A stretch of 48,473 bases of DNA from Verrucomicrobiota bacterium (GCA_009885995.1 VFJQ01000083.1:1-48473), one strand, 5' to 3'. Positions 39,495-48,473 are shown, counted from the first letter of the stretch. Notes: a model not told the origin generated them from the letters alone. Translations and numbers: made by a program.

Positions 39495-42053
39495 TTAGAC
39501 CAGGCTCCCGAGCCTGCGGAGTTGAAGTGCTGGCGCGTTCGCGGCGCGGCTTTCCGTGAGATTGACGTCAAACTCCGCCACCCAGTCGTTGGCTTCGGCC
39601 GGATCGACGAGCATCTGTTGCACCCGCCAGCGGCGTTTGTCTTCGGAGGGCGTCATGTAGGTATGGCGCGAATTGCGCGCCTCGGGGTCGAGGCGGATAC
39701 GTTCGTGCTCGACGTGATAGGCGTCGAGCGCCTGCCGGAGGCGGTCCGTGGTCCAGGGATCAACGTCCTCCACGGAAGGCGGCACGCTGGTCGAGGCCAG
39801 GGCGGTTTCGAGGTCCCCGTTGGCGAGGGCGCGAAGAAAGGTGAAAATCCGGGTCCGGATCGCGGCCGTGAACACCATGGCGTCGCGCGTGATATCTTGA
39901 TCGGCTTCCTCGGCGCCGGGCGGACGGACCTCGGGGGAGTCTTCCCGCGGCTGATAGTTCGGGTCCCGCATTTTTTCCCACTCCTCGAGCAAACTGGAAT
40001 CGATCTGCCGCAGCATCGCCGCCAGATAGATCTCCATCTCGCGAAGTGTGTCGTTCTTGGCGGAATCGGGGACCGTTTGGGTCAGCACTTTGTAAACGCC
40101 GGCGAGGTGCCGCAACAACACACCCTCGGCTCGCTGGAGTTCGTAAATCTTGATGTAATCGGCAAAGGACCGAAATTCCTCGAACATTTCCCGCGCGATG
40201 GATTTGGGCCGAATCTGTTCCGCGCCGACCCACGGATGCTGGGCCTGGAAAGCGTTGAAGGTCGAATAGATAAAGTCGCGGTTGGGCTTGGGGTATTCGA
40301 GTTTCTCGAGTTCTTCCATGCGTTCCTCGTAGGGCACTCCTTGCATCTTCATTTCCGCGATGGCCTGCCCCTTCACTTTGTCGAGTTGCCGGTGGAGGAT
40401 GAAATCGGGGTTTTCCAAAATAGACTCGACGAGCGTGAGCACCACGAGCGCATAGTCGGGGGCCTGCGGGTCCATCAGCGGGAGGGTATCGAGAAGATAA
40501 ATCGAGAGCGCCTGATTCATCGAGAAGTCGTCCTGCAGCGCCACGTTCACCCGCACCTTGGCCCCAGCGTTGGTGCGCGGGATAAACTCGACGATGCGCC
40601 GCTCCACGAGGGCGCGGAAAAGTTGCCATCCACGCCGGATGAGCGCCTTCCTGACCTTGGGCATTTCGTGGCAGTCGGCGATCAGCTCCTGCATCGCGCG
40701 GCATCCATCGGTCGGACGACTGAGGACATTGAGCAGCATACCGTGGGTGATTTGAAACTGGCTGGTCAGTCGTTCCGGCGGGGCGGCGATCAAGCGGGTG
40801 AACGTTTTTTCATCCCAGTTGACGAAGTTCCGCTCGGGGGGCTTGCGTTTGACGAACTTTTTTCCGCCCCCAGCCTGCTTCTTTTCGAGGAGGAGATTTT
40901 CGATCGAGTGGGCCGGCGCCTGCGCGATGACCCAACCGACAGGGTCGAACCCTTTGCGCCCGGCGCGTCCGCTGATTTGGTGAAAGTCCCGTGCGCTCAG
41001 GATTCCGGTTTTCTGGCCGCTGAATTTGCAGAGTTGAGTGAAGAGCACGGTGCGGATCGGCACGTTGATCCCCACGCCCAGCGTGTCGGTGCCGCAGATG
41101 ACCTTGAGCAGACCGCGTTGCGCGAGTTGCTCGACCAGCACGCGATACTTCGGCAGCAGCCCGGCGTGGTGCAGGCCGATGCCGTGCCGCAACCACTTCT
41201 TGATTTCCGGGCCATAAGGACTGCGAAACTTGAAACCCTCCAGGGCTTGCGTAATCAACTCTTTCTCAGCGCGAGAGGAGACGTTGATGCTCATGAAGTC
41301 CTGCGCACTCTGGGCCGCATCCCGCTGCGTGAAGTGGACCACATAAAGCGGGGCCTTGCCGCCGGCCACCAGGTTTTCGACGGTTTGGGCGAGCGGGGTT
41401 TCGGCGTAGGAAAACTCCAGGGGAACCGGGCGCTCTTTCGACGTGATGGTGGCGGTCTGGAGCCCATTGAGTCGCGTCAATTCTTCCTTAAAGAATCCCG
41501 TTTCCCCGAGGGTGGCCGACATCAGGAGGAAACGCGTTTTCCGCAGAGTCAGCAGCGGGACCTGCCAGGCGACGCCGCGATCGCGATCGGCGTAGAAGTG
41601 AAATTCATCCATGATCACGTCATCGACTTCAGTCTCCTGCCCCTCCCGCAACGCGATATTCGCGAGGATTTCGGCGGTGCAACACAGGATGGGGGCGTCT
41701 CGGTTCACCGAGGCGTCACCCGTGCTCAGCCCGACGTTTTCCGGCCCAAAGAGACGGCAAAAGGCGAGCCACTTCTCGTTGACCAGGGCCTTGATGGGGC
41801 AGGTGTAAATCGAGCGTTTGCCCTGCGCGAGGCTCTTGAAATGCAGCGCGGCCGCCACAAGTGACTTCCCTGAACCTGTGGGCGTATTCAGGATGACGTT
41901 CTTCTCGTCATACAACTCCAGGATGGCGGCTTCCTGCGCCGGATACAGTTCATGATTCTGCGTGGCGACGTAGTCCAGGAAGCGTCCAAGGAGTGCGCCA
42001 TTGTCGGCAGTTGAATCGGTAGGCAGGGAATGCAGGCGGGTGGGAGACACCAT
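39495..42053 (-). CDS. Ski2-like DExH helicase with DUF3516 C-terminus
   Basis: The 852-residue superfamily 2 helicase has motif [10 protein letters not shown] (about residues 56-64), motif Ia [12 protein letters not shown], motif II DEFH (149-152), motif III MSATLGE (178-184), [33 protein letters not shown] and motif [15 protein letters not shown]. The C-terminal half ([44 protein letters not shown]) matches DUF3516, which occurs in a bacterial branch of Ski2/Mtr4-like proteins. A role in RNA unwinding or turnover is likely but not shown. It lies 44 bases after the dihydrouridine synthase gene on the same strand, so the two probably form an RNA-metabolism operon. The start codon lies inside a perfect hairpin. 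Confidence 0.93.
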   Translation of the reverse strand: MVSPTRLHSLPTDSTADNGALLGRFLDYVATQNHELYPAQEAAILELYDEKNVILNTPTGSGKSLVAAALHFKSLAQGKRSIYTCPIKALVNEKWLAFCRLFGPENVGLSTGDASVNRDAPILCCTAEILANIALREGQETEVDDVIMDEFHFYADRDRGVAWQVPLLTLRKTRFLLMSATLGETGFFKEELTRLNGLQTATITSKERPVPLEFSYAETPLAQTVENLVAGGKAPLYVVHFTQRDAAQSAQDFMSINVSSRAEKELITQALEGFKFRSPYGPEIKKWLRHGIGLHHAGLLPKYRVLVEQLAQRGLLKVICGTDTLGVGINVPIRTVLFTQLCKFSGQKTGILSARDFHQISGRAGRKGFDPVGWVIAQAPAHSIENLLLEKKQAGGGKKFVKRKPPERNFVNWDEKTFTRLIAAPPERLTSQFQITHGMLLNVLSRPTDGCRAMQELIADCHEMPKVRKALIRRGWQLFRALVERRIVEFIPRTNAGAKVRVNVALQDDFSMNQALSIYLLDTLPLMDPQAPDYALVVLTLVESILENPDFILHRQLDKVKGQAIAEMKMQGVPYEERMEELEKLEYPKPNRDFIYSTFNAFQAQHPWVGAEQIRPKSIAREMFEEFRSFADYIKIYELQRAEGVLLRHLAGVYKVLTQTVPDSAKNDTLREMEIYLAAMLRQIDSSLLEEWEKMRDPNYQPREDSPEVRPPGAEEADQDITRDAMVFTAAIRTRIFTFLRALANGDLETALASTSVPPSVEDVDPWTTDRLRQALDAYHVEHERIRLDPEARNSRHTYMTPSEDKRRWRVQQMLVDPAEANDWVAEFDVNLTESRAANAPALQLRRLGSLV

Positions 42054-42074
42054 CGGCGGGTTGTATCGCCGATG
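42051..42074 (-). promoter_or_regulatory. Hairpin covering the helicase start codon
   Basis: CATCGGCG and CGCCGATG (8-bp perfect arms, 8-base loop) span the intergenic gap. On the mRNA the start codon ATG is the last part of the 3' arm, so the folded form would hide the start. It could control translation or end transcription of the preceding gene; there is no T-run, which favours the former. Inference from symmetry only. Confidence 0.45.
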
Positions 42075-42097
42075 CTTCTGTGAGCTGCTACTCGCAA

Positions 42098-43126
42098 CTA
42101 TACTCGTTCCAGGACTGCGGGTGTCGGTTCGAGCGGGAACGGTTCGCTGTGATCGAAGTAAGCTTCGCAGATCCGGAAAAATTCTTTCCAGGTCGTTGCC
42201 CGGCGGATGGTATGCAGAAACTCCTCCCCGGGACCGACTCCCTGGCCGATGAAGTTAAGATATTTCTTCATCTGATTGACCTGCGAAAGCTCGCGACTGT
42301 CCGGTGGGCAAACCGCCTCATACAGCGCGCGGATATAGCCGAGCACATCGCGCCCGCTCGGCCGGATGATGGCTTCCCCACGGCGCTGCTGACGGATCTG
42401 CTCAAAGATCCATGGATTGCGGATTGCCCCGCGCCCGATCATCAAGCCGACCGCTCCAGTCCGTTGCAAAATGTCCTCCGCCCTGACTGCGGAGGACACA
42501 TTGCCGTTGGCCATCACTGGGCACGGCATCACCTCCACCGCGTGCGCGATCATATCGTAGTGGACCTCGCTGCGGTATAGTTCCTTCACCGTTCGGCCAT
42601 GCACCGTCAGCAGATCCAGCGAATGTTTGGCGAAGATCGGCAACAGTGTCTCGAATACCGCCGAATCGTCGAAGCCCAGCCGCGTCTTGACCGTAAAGGG
42701 AATCGTCACCGCATCGCGGAGCGCACCGAGAATCGAATCCACCCGATCCGGATCGCGCAGCAGACCGCCGCCGGCGCACTTGCGATAGACGACCGGCACC
42801 GGGCAGCCCAGATTCAAGTCCACCGCGGCGACGGGATGTTGCTGGAGTTCCCGAGCCGCCCGGACCAGCGCGGGAATATCGTTGCCCATCAACTGCGCCA
42901 CAACCGGGCGTCCGGTCGGATTCTCCGTAATCGAAGTGAGGATGTGCCCATCGAGTCGCGAATCCGGATGCACGCGGAAATACTCAGTCCAATAGAGATC
43001 CGCTCCACCGTATCTCGTCATCAAATTCCAGAACGCCCAGTCGGTCACGTCTTGCATGGGCGCTAGAGCCAGAACGGGTTCGCCGTTACGGAGCAGCGCG
43101 GAAAGAGAGGAAGCATCGGAACTCAA
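42098..43126 (-). CDS. tRNA-dihydrouridine synthase (Dus family)
   Basis: The Dus fold is clear: [74 protein letters not shown] (the GCP cysteine is the expected catalytic acid), [37 protein letters not shown] and [18 protein letters not shown]. It reduces specific uridines in tRNA using FMN and NADPH. I choose a TTG start at 43126 (342 residues), which fits the family length. The open frame continues to 43381, but that part is Arg/Ser/Pro-rich and overlaps the terminase-like gene on the other strand. The true start is therefore uncertain. It is followed by the helicase on the same strand. Confidence 0.93.
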   Translation of the reverse strand: MSSDASSLSALLRNGEPVLALAPMQDVTDWAFWNLMTRYGGADLYWTEYFRVHPDSRLDGHILTSITENPTGRPVVAQLMGNDIPALVRAARELQQHPVAAVDLNLGCPVPVVYRKCAGGGLLRDPDRVDSILGALRDAVTIPFTVKTRLGFDDSAVFETLLPIFAKHSLDLLTVHGRTVKELYRSEVHYDMIAHAVEVMPCPVMANGNVSSAVRAEDILQRTGAVGLMIGRGAIRNPWIFEQIRQQRRGEAIIRPSGRDVLGYIRALYEAVCPPDSRELSQVNQMKKYLNFIGQGVGPGEEFLHTIRRATTWKEFFRICEAYFDHSEPFPLEPTPAVLERV

Positions 43127-43257
43127 GCGCTCAACTGTCGCGCAAACCCTCGATGGATCGACTCGTATCTTCCCTCGAATCAACCGACCGGGCAGGCGGG
43201 GATCAAGAAGCCGGGAAGAGTTCGGCGCAGCACGCTGCGCAGGATGCCAACGCCATA

Positions 43258-43758
43258 ATGGTTCGCTTTTTCCAGTGTCGGGAGCTGAAGCGCCCCCCCC
43301 TGCGCCGCAAGCGGTGGCGCGGCGTCGTCGATTGGGCCACGACCTACTGCGAAGTCCTGGATGAGATCGGGATGATGACAAAGGCCGCCAAGGCTGCCGG
43401 CGTCACACTCCGGGCCGTGCAATTGCGCCGGAAGACAGATGCCGCCTTCGTGGAGCAAGAGAGGGATGCGCTGGAGGTTCTGCGGGACATGCTCGAATCG
43501 GAAGCGATACGTCGAGCCGAGGAAGGTGTGCGGCACGAGCACTACGACCGCAACGGGCGGCTGGTCTATGTAGAGACGAAGTATTCCGACACGCTCCTCC
43601 TTCGCTTGCTCGAGAAGTGCGATCCGACGTGGCGTCGAGATTACCATCCACCGGAGCAACCGGCTTCAGCTGGTCTTGTTTTTCATACGCGCGCTGAGCG
43701 GAAAGCTGCTCTCGATGCCGAACTCGCGTGGCAAGCCGCAATCTGCGCGCCGGCTTGA
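43258..43758 (+). CDS. Phage terminase small-subunit-like HTH protein (copy B)
   Basis: From ATG 43258 the protein has 166 residues; an earlier ATG at 43153 would add 35 residues of lower quality. The conserved region is TTYCEVLDEIGMMTKAAKAA, GVTLRAVQLRRKTDAAFVEQ, DMLESEAIRRAEEGVRHEHY, DRNGRLVYVETKYSDTLLLR, LLEKCDPTWR, followed by TRAERKAALDAE. It is about 51 percent identical over 102 ungapped residues to copy A at 33438-34010, and the TRAER-AALEAE ending is also shared. No other phage structural or packaging gene accompanies it. It lies between the dihydrouridine synthase and a type I restriction-modification cluster, consistent with a mobile or defence-associated island. A regulatory DNA-binding role is inferred. 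Confidence 0.78.
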   Translation: MVRFFQCRELKRPPLRRKRWRGVVDWATTYCEVLDEIGMMTKAAKAAGVTLRAVQLRRKTDAAFVEQERDALEVLRDMLESEAIRRAEEGVRHEHYDRNGRLVYVETKYSDTLLLRLLEKCDPTWRRDYHPPEQPASAGLVFHTRAERKAALDAELAWQAAICAPA

Positions 43759-43760
43759 GC

Positions 43761-43780
43761 GTGTCTGCCGCGTCCGACAC
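43761..43780. promoter_or_regulatory. Degenerate copy of the palindromic 20-mer, downstream of copy B
   Basis: GTGTCTGCCGCGTCCGACAC equals the perfect palindrome at 34124-34143 at 15 of 20 positions and keeps its own outer dyad GTGTC...GACAC. It starts 3 bases after the stop codon of copy B. The shared placement after both homologous genes suggests a linked recognition site, but chance cannot be excluded. Confidence 0.35.
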
Positions 43781-43889
43781 GTAGTTCGCTGGTCGCAGTT
43801 CGAGCCGGGTGTGTTGCCGGCTCGGGGCATCGCTTTCGAGCAAGCGCGAGCCTTGCAGTTCCGCTCGGTTTCCAATCTTCTCCCGGGTC

Positions 43890-45498
43890 ATGCACTGGAT
43901 CGCCCCCTCCGAAAAAGATGCCGCGAACGATACGCTGGAAAAACGCCTGTGGGGCGCTGCCGATCAACTCCGCGCGAATAGCGGCCTCACCGCGCAGCAA
44001 TACTCCGCGCCGGTGCTTGGCTTGATCTTCCTCCGGTTCGCCGAGGTCCGCTTCACGAAGCGGCGTGCAGCATTGGAGAAGGAGTCGGCATCCTCTCGCC
44101 GTGGATCGCGCGTGGATGAGCCGACGGCTTACCACGCGGAGGGCGTGATCTATCTCGCGGAGACGGCGCGCTTCGACTCATTGCTGAAACTGCCCGAGGG
44201 CGCGGACGTGGGCAAAGCCATCAATGAAGCGATGGCCGACATCGAGAAGCACAACCTGCAGCTTGCCGGCGTGCTCCCGCGCACCTTTCAGGTTTTCTCC
44301 AGCACGCTGCTCAAGGAGTTGCTCAAGAAAGTCTCCGAGATCCCGGCGGCATCGACTACGACGCCTTCGGACGCATCTACGAATACTTTCTCGGCGAGTT
44401 CGCCCGCACGGAAGGTCAGAAAGGCGGCGAGTTCTACACGCCCGCCTCGATCGTCCGGCTCATCGTCGAGAATCTTGAGCCCTTCCACGGGCGCATTCTC
44501 GATCCCGCGTGCGGCTCGGGCGGCATGTTCGTCTCGTCCGCGCGCTTCGTGGCCGGGCACCAGAAAAACCCAGCCGCCGAACTCTCCATCCACGGCCACG
44601 AGAAAGTCGGCGAGACCGCACGGCTCTGCCGGATGAACCTCGCCATCCACGGCCTCGAAGGCGACATCCGCGAAGCCATCACCTACTACGAAGACCCGCA
44701 CAACGCCACGGGCCGGTTCGACTTCGTGCTCGCCAATCCGCCGTTCAACGTCAACGCCGTGGACAAGGAACGCCTCGCCGCCGACCTCGGCCCCGGTCGC
44801 CGCTTCCCCTTCGGCCTGCCGCGCACCGACAATGCCAACTACCTCTGGATTCAGCTCTTCCATTCCTCGCTGAACGCCACGGGCCGCGCCGGCTTCGTCA
44901 TGGCCAACTCCGCCTCCGACGCCCGCGGCTCCGAGCAGGAGATTCGCCGCCAGCTCATCGAAGCCCGCAGCGTCGATGTCATGGTCGCCGTCGGGCCAAC
45001 CTCTTCTACACCGTCACCCTGCCCTGCACCCTCTGGTTTTTGGATCGGGGAAAAAAGGGCACGGCCCGCGCGGATAGCGTGCTCTTCCTCGACGCCCGCC
45101 ACATCTACCGGCAGATCGACCGCGCGCACCGCGACTGGACGCCCGCGCAGATCGGCTTCCTCGCCAACGTCGTCCGCCTCTACCGCAGCGAAGCGCCCGA
45201 CTTCACCCTCGGCGGCGACGAGGCGCGGGCGAAGCTGGAGGAAGTCTTTGGCAAAACGCCACGCTATGCCGACGTGCCCGGACTCTGCAAAGCCGCGACG
45301 CTCGCAGAAATCGAGGCGCAAGGCTGGTCGCTCAATCCCGGCCGCTACGTCGGCGTCGCCCCCGGCGAGGACGTGAGCGACGAAGACTTCAAGGCACAGC
45401 TCGAAGCCCTCAACGAGGAACTCGAAACGCTCAACGCCGCCGCACGGGAACTGGAAACCACCATCGCCAGCAACGTCACGGAAATCCTCGAAGTATGA
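43890..45498 (+). pseudogene. hsdM: Type I restriction-modification methyltransferase HsdM, two single-base frameshifts
   Basis: From ATG 43890 the N-terminal HsdM domain reads LEKRLWGAADQLRANSGLTA, LIFLRFAEVRF and [13 protein letters not shown]. Near 44345 one base is missing and the reading moves to the next frame: [40 protein letters not shown], motif [19 protein letters not shown] and motif [12 protein letters not shown]. Near 44997 another base is missing; the third frame continues [19 protein letters not shown] to the C-terminal coil [14 protein letters not shown]. All catalytic motifs are intact across the three frames, so only two one-base changes separate this from a full ~535-residue enzyme. 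They may be sequencing errors, phase-variable sites or real inactivation. Its TGA overlaps the dinD ATG (ATGA). Confidence 0.92.
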
Positions 45499-46349
45499 AA
45501 ACCGAACTCGTCCAAACCCTCACCACCACGTTTGAAGCTCACGCCCAGCAGACCGAGGGCGGCATCGAGTATTGGCTGGCCCGCGACATTCAGCACCTGC
45601 TCGGCTACGATGAATGGCGAAACTTTACCGCCGTCATCACCAAGGCAAAAACCGCCTGTGAGGTTTCGGGTCACGCCATCTCGGATCATTTTGTTGACGT
45701 CAACAAAACGATCCAAATGCCCAAAAGCGCAGAAAAGGAAATCCCCGATTTGATCCTCACGCGCTACGCTTGCTACCTCATCGCCCAGAACGGCGACCCC
45801 CGGAAACAGGAGATCGCCTTTGCCCAGACCTACTTTGCCATCCAGACCCGCCGGGCGGAACTCATTGAACAGCGGTTGCTCGAGGCCGAGCGCGTCAGTG
45901 CCCGTCGCAAACTCAGCACCACGGAAAAGGAACTCTCCGAGGTCATCTTCGAGCAGACCGGCGGCAACGAGAACTTCGCCATCATCCGCAGCAAGGGGGA
46001 CCAGGCGCTCTTTGGCAAAACCACCCAGGCCATGAAAGCCCAGTGGAAAGTGCCGGACACGCGGCCCCTCGCCGACTTCGCCCCGACGATCATCCTGAAG
46101 GCCAAGGATTTCGCCACCGAGATCACCATCTTCAACTCCCGCCAGCACCAGCTCGCCAGCGAGACCGCCATCTCCCGCGAGCATGTCACCAACAACGAAG
46201 CCGTCCGCAAGACCCTGCTCGAACGCGGCATCCGCCCCGAGTCGCTGCCCGCCGCCGAGGACGTGAAGAAAGTCGAGCGCCGCCTCGCCTCGGACGAAAA
46301 GAAAGCCCTCAAGAAGCCGGATGGTTTGGGCAACCCCGCCGGGGAATAA
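45495..46349 (+). CDS. dinD: DNA damage-inducible protein D (DinD, Bro-N type)
   Basis: The 284-residue protein starts [21 protein letters not shown] Bro-N-like domain follows ([22 protein letters not shown], about residues 22-43, and [31 protein letters not shown]). Next come [19 protein letters not shown], the characteristic [20 protein letters not shown], and a C-terminal part with [20 protein letters not shown] and the [17 protein letters not shown] signature. DinD in Escherichia coli is SOS-induced and inhibits RecA filament function. Homologues are frequent inside type I restriction-modification loci, as here between hsdM and hsdS. Its ATG overlaps the hsdM TGA. It ends in a Lys-rich tail ([16 protein letters not shown]) just before a copied hsdM terminus. 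Confidence 0.93.
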   Translation: MKTELVQTLTTTFEAHAQQTEGGIEYWLARDIQHLLGYDEWRNFTAVITKAKTACEVSGHAISDHFVDVNKTIQMPKSAEKEIPDLILTRYACYLIAQNGDPRKQEIAFAQTYFAIQTRRAELIEQRLLEAERVSARRKLSTTEKELSEVIFEQTGGNENFAIIRSKGDQALFGKTTQAMKAQWKVPDTRPLADFAPTIILKAKDFATEITIFNSRQHQLASETAISREHVTNNEAVRKTLLERGIRPESLPAAEDVKKVERRLASDEKKALKKPDGLGNPAGE

Positions 46350-46354
46350 GCGAC

Positions 46355-46438
46355 ATGGAACTCGAAACGCTGAACGCGCAGGCTCACGAGTTGGAGGAAA
46401 CCATCGCGGGGAATGTGGCGGAGATTTTGGAAGTGTGA
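46355..46438 (+). CDS. 27-codon duplicate of the HsdM C-terminus, coupled to hsdS
   Basis: The mini reading frame MELETLNAQAHELEETIAGN plus VAEILEV repeats the last 27 residues of HsdM (45415-45498) with 21 identical positions, but many synonymous codons differ, so the copy is not recent. It begins 5 bases after the dinD stop and ends in GTGA, where its TGA overlaps the GTG start of hsdS. The same overlap style exists between hsdM and dinD. It may function only as a translational relay that keeps hsdS coupled, or be the scar of the insertion that brought in dinD. A functional peptide is possible but unlikely. Confidence 0.7.
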   Translation: MELETLNAQAHELEETIAGNVAEILEV

Positions 46439-48273
46439 GGGTTGAAATGCTTGCCCTCGAATCTGTATGCAGCCGCATTTCGAGCGGCGGCACGCCATCT
46501 CGCCAGAATGCGGATTACTTCACGCGGGAGCCGCAAGGCCATTTGTGGGTGAAGTCAAAGGAGCTACTTGATGGCTCTATCGACGACACCGAAGAAAAGA
46601 TCACCGACGCGGGCCTGCAAAGTTCCGCAGCCAAATACTTCCCAAAGCACACGGTCCTAGTTGCGATGTATGGCGCAAATGTTGGACAGCTCGGCTGGCT
46701 GCGGCGAGATGCGACCGTCAACCAAGCCGTTTGCGGTCTCGTTTTCGATCCGCAGAAAGCGGACTGGCGCTTTGCTTTCTACTCGCTGCTCCAGAACCGA
46801 GGAGACCTGACCATTCAAGCGCAAGGCGCAGCGCAGCAAAACTTGAATCAAGATTTAGTGCGACAGTTTCGCATCGCGCTTCCGTCGCTCCCGCTTCAAC
46901 GCCGGATTGCGGTAATCCTGTCGGCCTACGACGAGCTGATAGAGAACAGTCAGCGGCGCATCCGCATCTTGGAAGAGATGGCCCGCGCCCTCTACCGCGA
47001 GTGGTTCGTCAACTTCCGCTTCCCCGGCCACGAAAAAGTCCCGCTCGTCGATTCCTCACTTGGCCCGATCCCGAAAGGCTGGGAAGTGAAGCGGCTTGCC
47101 GACGTGGCAGCAGTGAACCGCGCCCAAATCAACGCGCGCAACGCTCCCGACGAACTGCATTACATCGACATCTCGTCCGTCAGCCCCGGCCAGATTGACT
47201 CCATCACGACATACGCTTTCGCCGATGCGCCGGGCCGCGCTCGCCGCCTCGTGCAGCACGGCGACGTGCTCTGGTCATGCGTCCGCCCAAATCGCCGCTC
47301 GCACGCGCAGGTGATGCAGCCCGCCCTCAACACCATTGCCTCGACTGGCTTTGCCGTGCTCACGGCGACCAAAGTGCCGTTCACCTTTCTCTATTTCGCC
47401 ACGACCACAGACGACTTCGTTGCCTTCCTGACGAACAACGCCACGGGTGCCGCCTATCCGGCGGTCACCGCCTCGACTTTCGAGAAAGCCGAATTGCTGA
47501 TCCCGCCTGCTGCGCTGCTCAAAAGATTCGGCGACATGACGATTCCGATGGCAGAGGAGATTCACACCCTTCACCGCAAAATCCAAAACCTCCGCCGCAC
47601 CCGCGACCTGCTGCTGCCCCGGTTGCTGTCGGGCCAAGTCTCCCTCGACGTTTCCGCCGTCGAGGACGTGGCCGAGCCGACGGCCCCCGCGCCGCCACTT
47701 TCCCAAACGGACCTGGCGAGCGAGGAGCCAGCCTTGCGCGCCGCCGAAGAAGCGCCGCCCTATCGTGTCGAACGCGCGGGCCACGGCCTTCCTCCTCCCG
47801 CGGAACCCGCGGACGAAGCGCCCGTGCCCATCGACCAGATCGATCGCACCGCAGTGCTCCAAGTCATCCGGCAGGTCTTCAGCGAAGGCCCGCCCCGCGA
47901 GCGCGACGCCGCCATCCGCGACGTGGCCCGCGCCCTCGGCTACCGCCGCACCGGCGTGCGCATCCACGAAATCCTGCACACCGACCTGCTCACCGCCGTC
48001 CGCCGCGGCATCCTCGAAAACACCGGCGGCGCCCTGCGCCTCCTCGCCCGCTCGATCACCGACTACGAGCGCGACTTCCTCAAACAGCAATTCCTCGCCG
48101 CCATCGGCCGCCCCTGGATCGCCCGCGACACCGCCACCCGCGACTTCTGCCGCTGGCTCGGCTTCGCCCGCACCGGCCCGGTGATCGAAGACACCGCCCG
48201 CTCTCTCATCAACGGCCTCCTCCGCGAAGGCCGGCTGGAGGCGGATGGGGCGGAACTGATACGGCGGATATGA
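46435..48273 (+). CDS. hsdS: Type I restriction-modification specificity subunit HsdS with extra C-terminal repeat domain
   Basis: From GTG 46435 (or ATG 46447) the protein has 612 residues, longer than the usual 400-450. TRD1 (ISSGGTPSRQNADYFTREPQ to about residue 175), a helical spacer (RRIRILEEMARALYREWFVN FRFPG), TRD2 (IPKGWEVKRLADVAAVNRAQ to about 375) and the second helical spacer (LHRKIQNLRRTRDLLLPRLL SGQVSLD) make a complete HsdS. A Pro/Ala/Glu-rich linker (about 405-460) leads to an additional domain of two similar ~40-residue units: RDAAIRDVARALGYRRTGVR IHEIL and RDTATRDFCRWLGFARTGPV IEDTA, each followed by a basic, winged-helix-like segment (TAVRRGILEN; NGLLREGRLEAD). The subunit sets the DNA target of HsdM. 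hsdR is not in the remaining 200 bases, where I see no gene. Confidence 0.92.
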   Translation: MRVEMLALESVCSRISSGGTPSRQNADYFTREPQGHLWVKSKELLDGSIDDTEEKITDAGLQSSAAKYFPKHTVLVAMYGANVGQLGWLRRDATVNQAVCGLVFDPQKADWRFAFYSLLQNRGDLTIQAQGAAQQNLNQDLVRQFRIALPSLPLQRRIAVILSAYDELIENSQRRIRILEEMARALYREWFVNFRFPGHEKVPLVDSSLGPIPKGWEVKRLADVAAVNRAQINARNAPDELHYIDISSVSPGQIDSITTYAFADAPGRARRLVQHGDVLWSCVRPNRRSHAQVMQPALNTIASTGFAVLTATKVPFTFLYFATTTDDFVAFLTNNATGAAYPAVTASTFEKAELLIPPAALLKRFGDMTIPMAEEIHTLHRKIQNLRRTRDLLLPRLLSGQVSLDVSAVEDVAEPTAPAPPLSQTDLASEEPALRAAEEAPPYRVERAGHGLPPPAEPADEAPVPIDQIDRTAVLQVIRQVFSEGPPRERDAAIRDVARALGYRRTGVRIHEILHTDLLTAVRRGILENTGGALRLLARSITDYERDFLKQQFLAAIGRPWIARDTATRDFCRWLGFARTGPVIEDTARSLINGLLREGRLEADGAELIRRI

Positions 48274-48473
48274 CGGTCCGGCTTTTCATTAAGAATTTCC
48301 GTCGGACGCGTATCCTACTGTTGCGGGGCCTGCTATCGAGACAGCTCAACCTTCGGCTAACTACCCCAAGTTCGACAGTTGACCCAGCCTTTCGGGTATT
48401 ATGAGGGTGGTTAAAAGGAATGCTTCTCTTGGAACGGTGTGAGGTGGAGTGCGTTTGGCGTTGTAGTGGAGAC

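Noticed and set aside
39084..41864. 926-codon plus-strand open frame antisense to the helicase
   Set aside because: The opposite strand encodes a helicase with all motifs; the antisense product has no recognisable domain and biased composition.
43126..43381. Longer N-terminus for the dihydrouridine synthase
   Set aside because: The extra residues are Arg/Ser/Pro-rich, do not match the family and would overlap the oppositely oriented terminase-like gene.
48274..48473. Promoter or integron-like recombination site at the window end
   Set aside because: TTGACC and TATTAT occur but only 12 bases apart, and no attC-like paired arms are clear. No gene is visible in these 200 bases.

Overview
The window is a GC-rich bacterial chromosome segment that opens inside a ribosomal RNA operon (partial 16S, tRNA-Ile, 23S, 5S). 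The organism is most likely a member of the Verrucomicrobiota. The evidence is the 16S text plus a large set of proteins typical of the Planctomycetes-Verrucomicrobia-Chlamydiae group: Planctomycete-type cytochrome c/DUF1549/DUF1553 (PSD1) proteins, DUF1501 proteins, a PVC-type CxxCH dehydrogenase and a DUF4159 protein. A placement near Spartobacteria/Chthoniobacterales is only an impression. Few genes have a clear Shine-Dalgarno sequence.

Region 1 (1-4.4 kb) is the rRNA operon. Region 2 (4.4-8.7 kb) is a decayed junction zone. It holds an in-frame chimera of an ISL3-type transposase tail and an IS3-type OrfB, a TolC-like lipoprotein cut off after its N-terminus, small hypothetical proteins, a LuxR-type HTH remnant, short hairpin repeats and a 42-bp tandem repeat.

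Region 3 (8.7-22.2 kb, minus strand) is one compact seven-gene operon. It starts with a GntR/FCD regulator and continues PSD1, DUF1501, PSD1, CxxCH dehydrogenase, alpha/beta hydrolase and DUF1501, with overlaps or gaps of at most 9 bases. It looks like a regulated, exported, cytochrome-linked catabolic unit for an unknown substrate.

Region 4 (22.3-33.3 kb) holds a small lipoprotein, sucC without an adjacent sucD (an IS110 remnant follows it), a DUF4159/FG-GAP pair, a soluble four-PAS hybrid histidine kinase, a small membrane protein, a PilC/GspF-type protein and tRNA-Lys(TTT).

Region 5 (33.4-43.8 kb) is bounded by two homologous phage terminase-small-subunit-like genes, each followed by a related 20-base palindromic motif. 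Between them lie rtcB, a secreted choice-of-anchor I protein, a YcgL-type nucleotidyltransferase, a 3' remnant of dnaE2, a Ski2-like DUF3516 helicase and a tRNA-dihydrouridine synthase.

Region 6 (43.9-48.3 kb) is a type I restriction-modification cluster, hsdM-dinD-hsdS. hsdM has two single-base frameshifts. dinD sits exactly at the end of hsdM, and a 27-codon copy of the hsdM C-terminus follows dinD and is translationally coupled to hsdS. HsdS carries an extra C-terminal domain made of two similar repeats. No hsdR is in the window.
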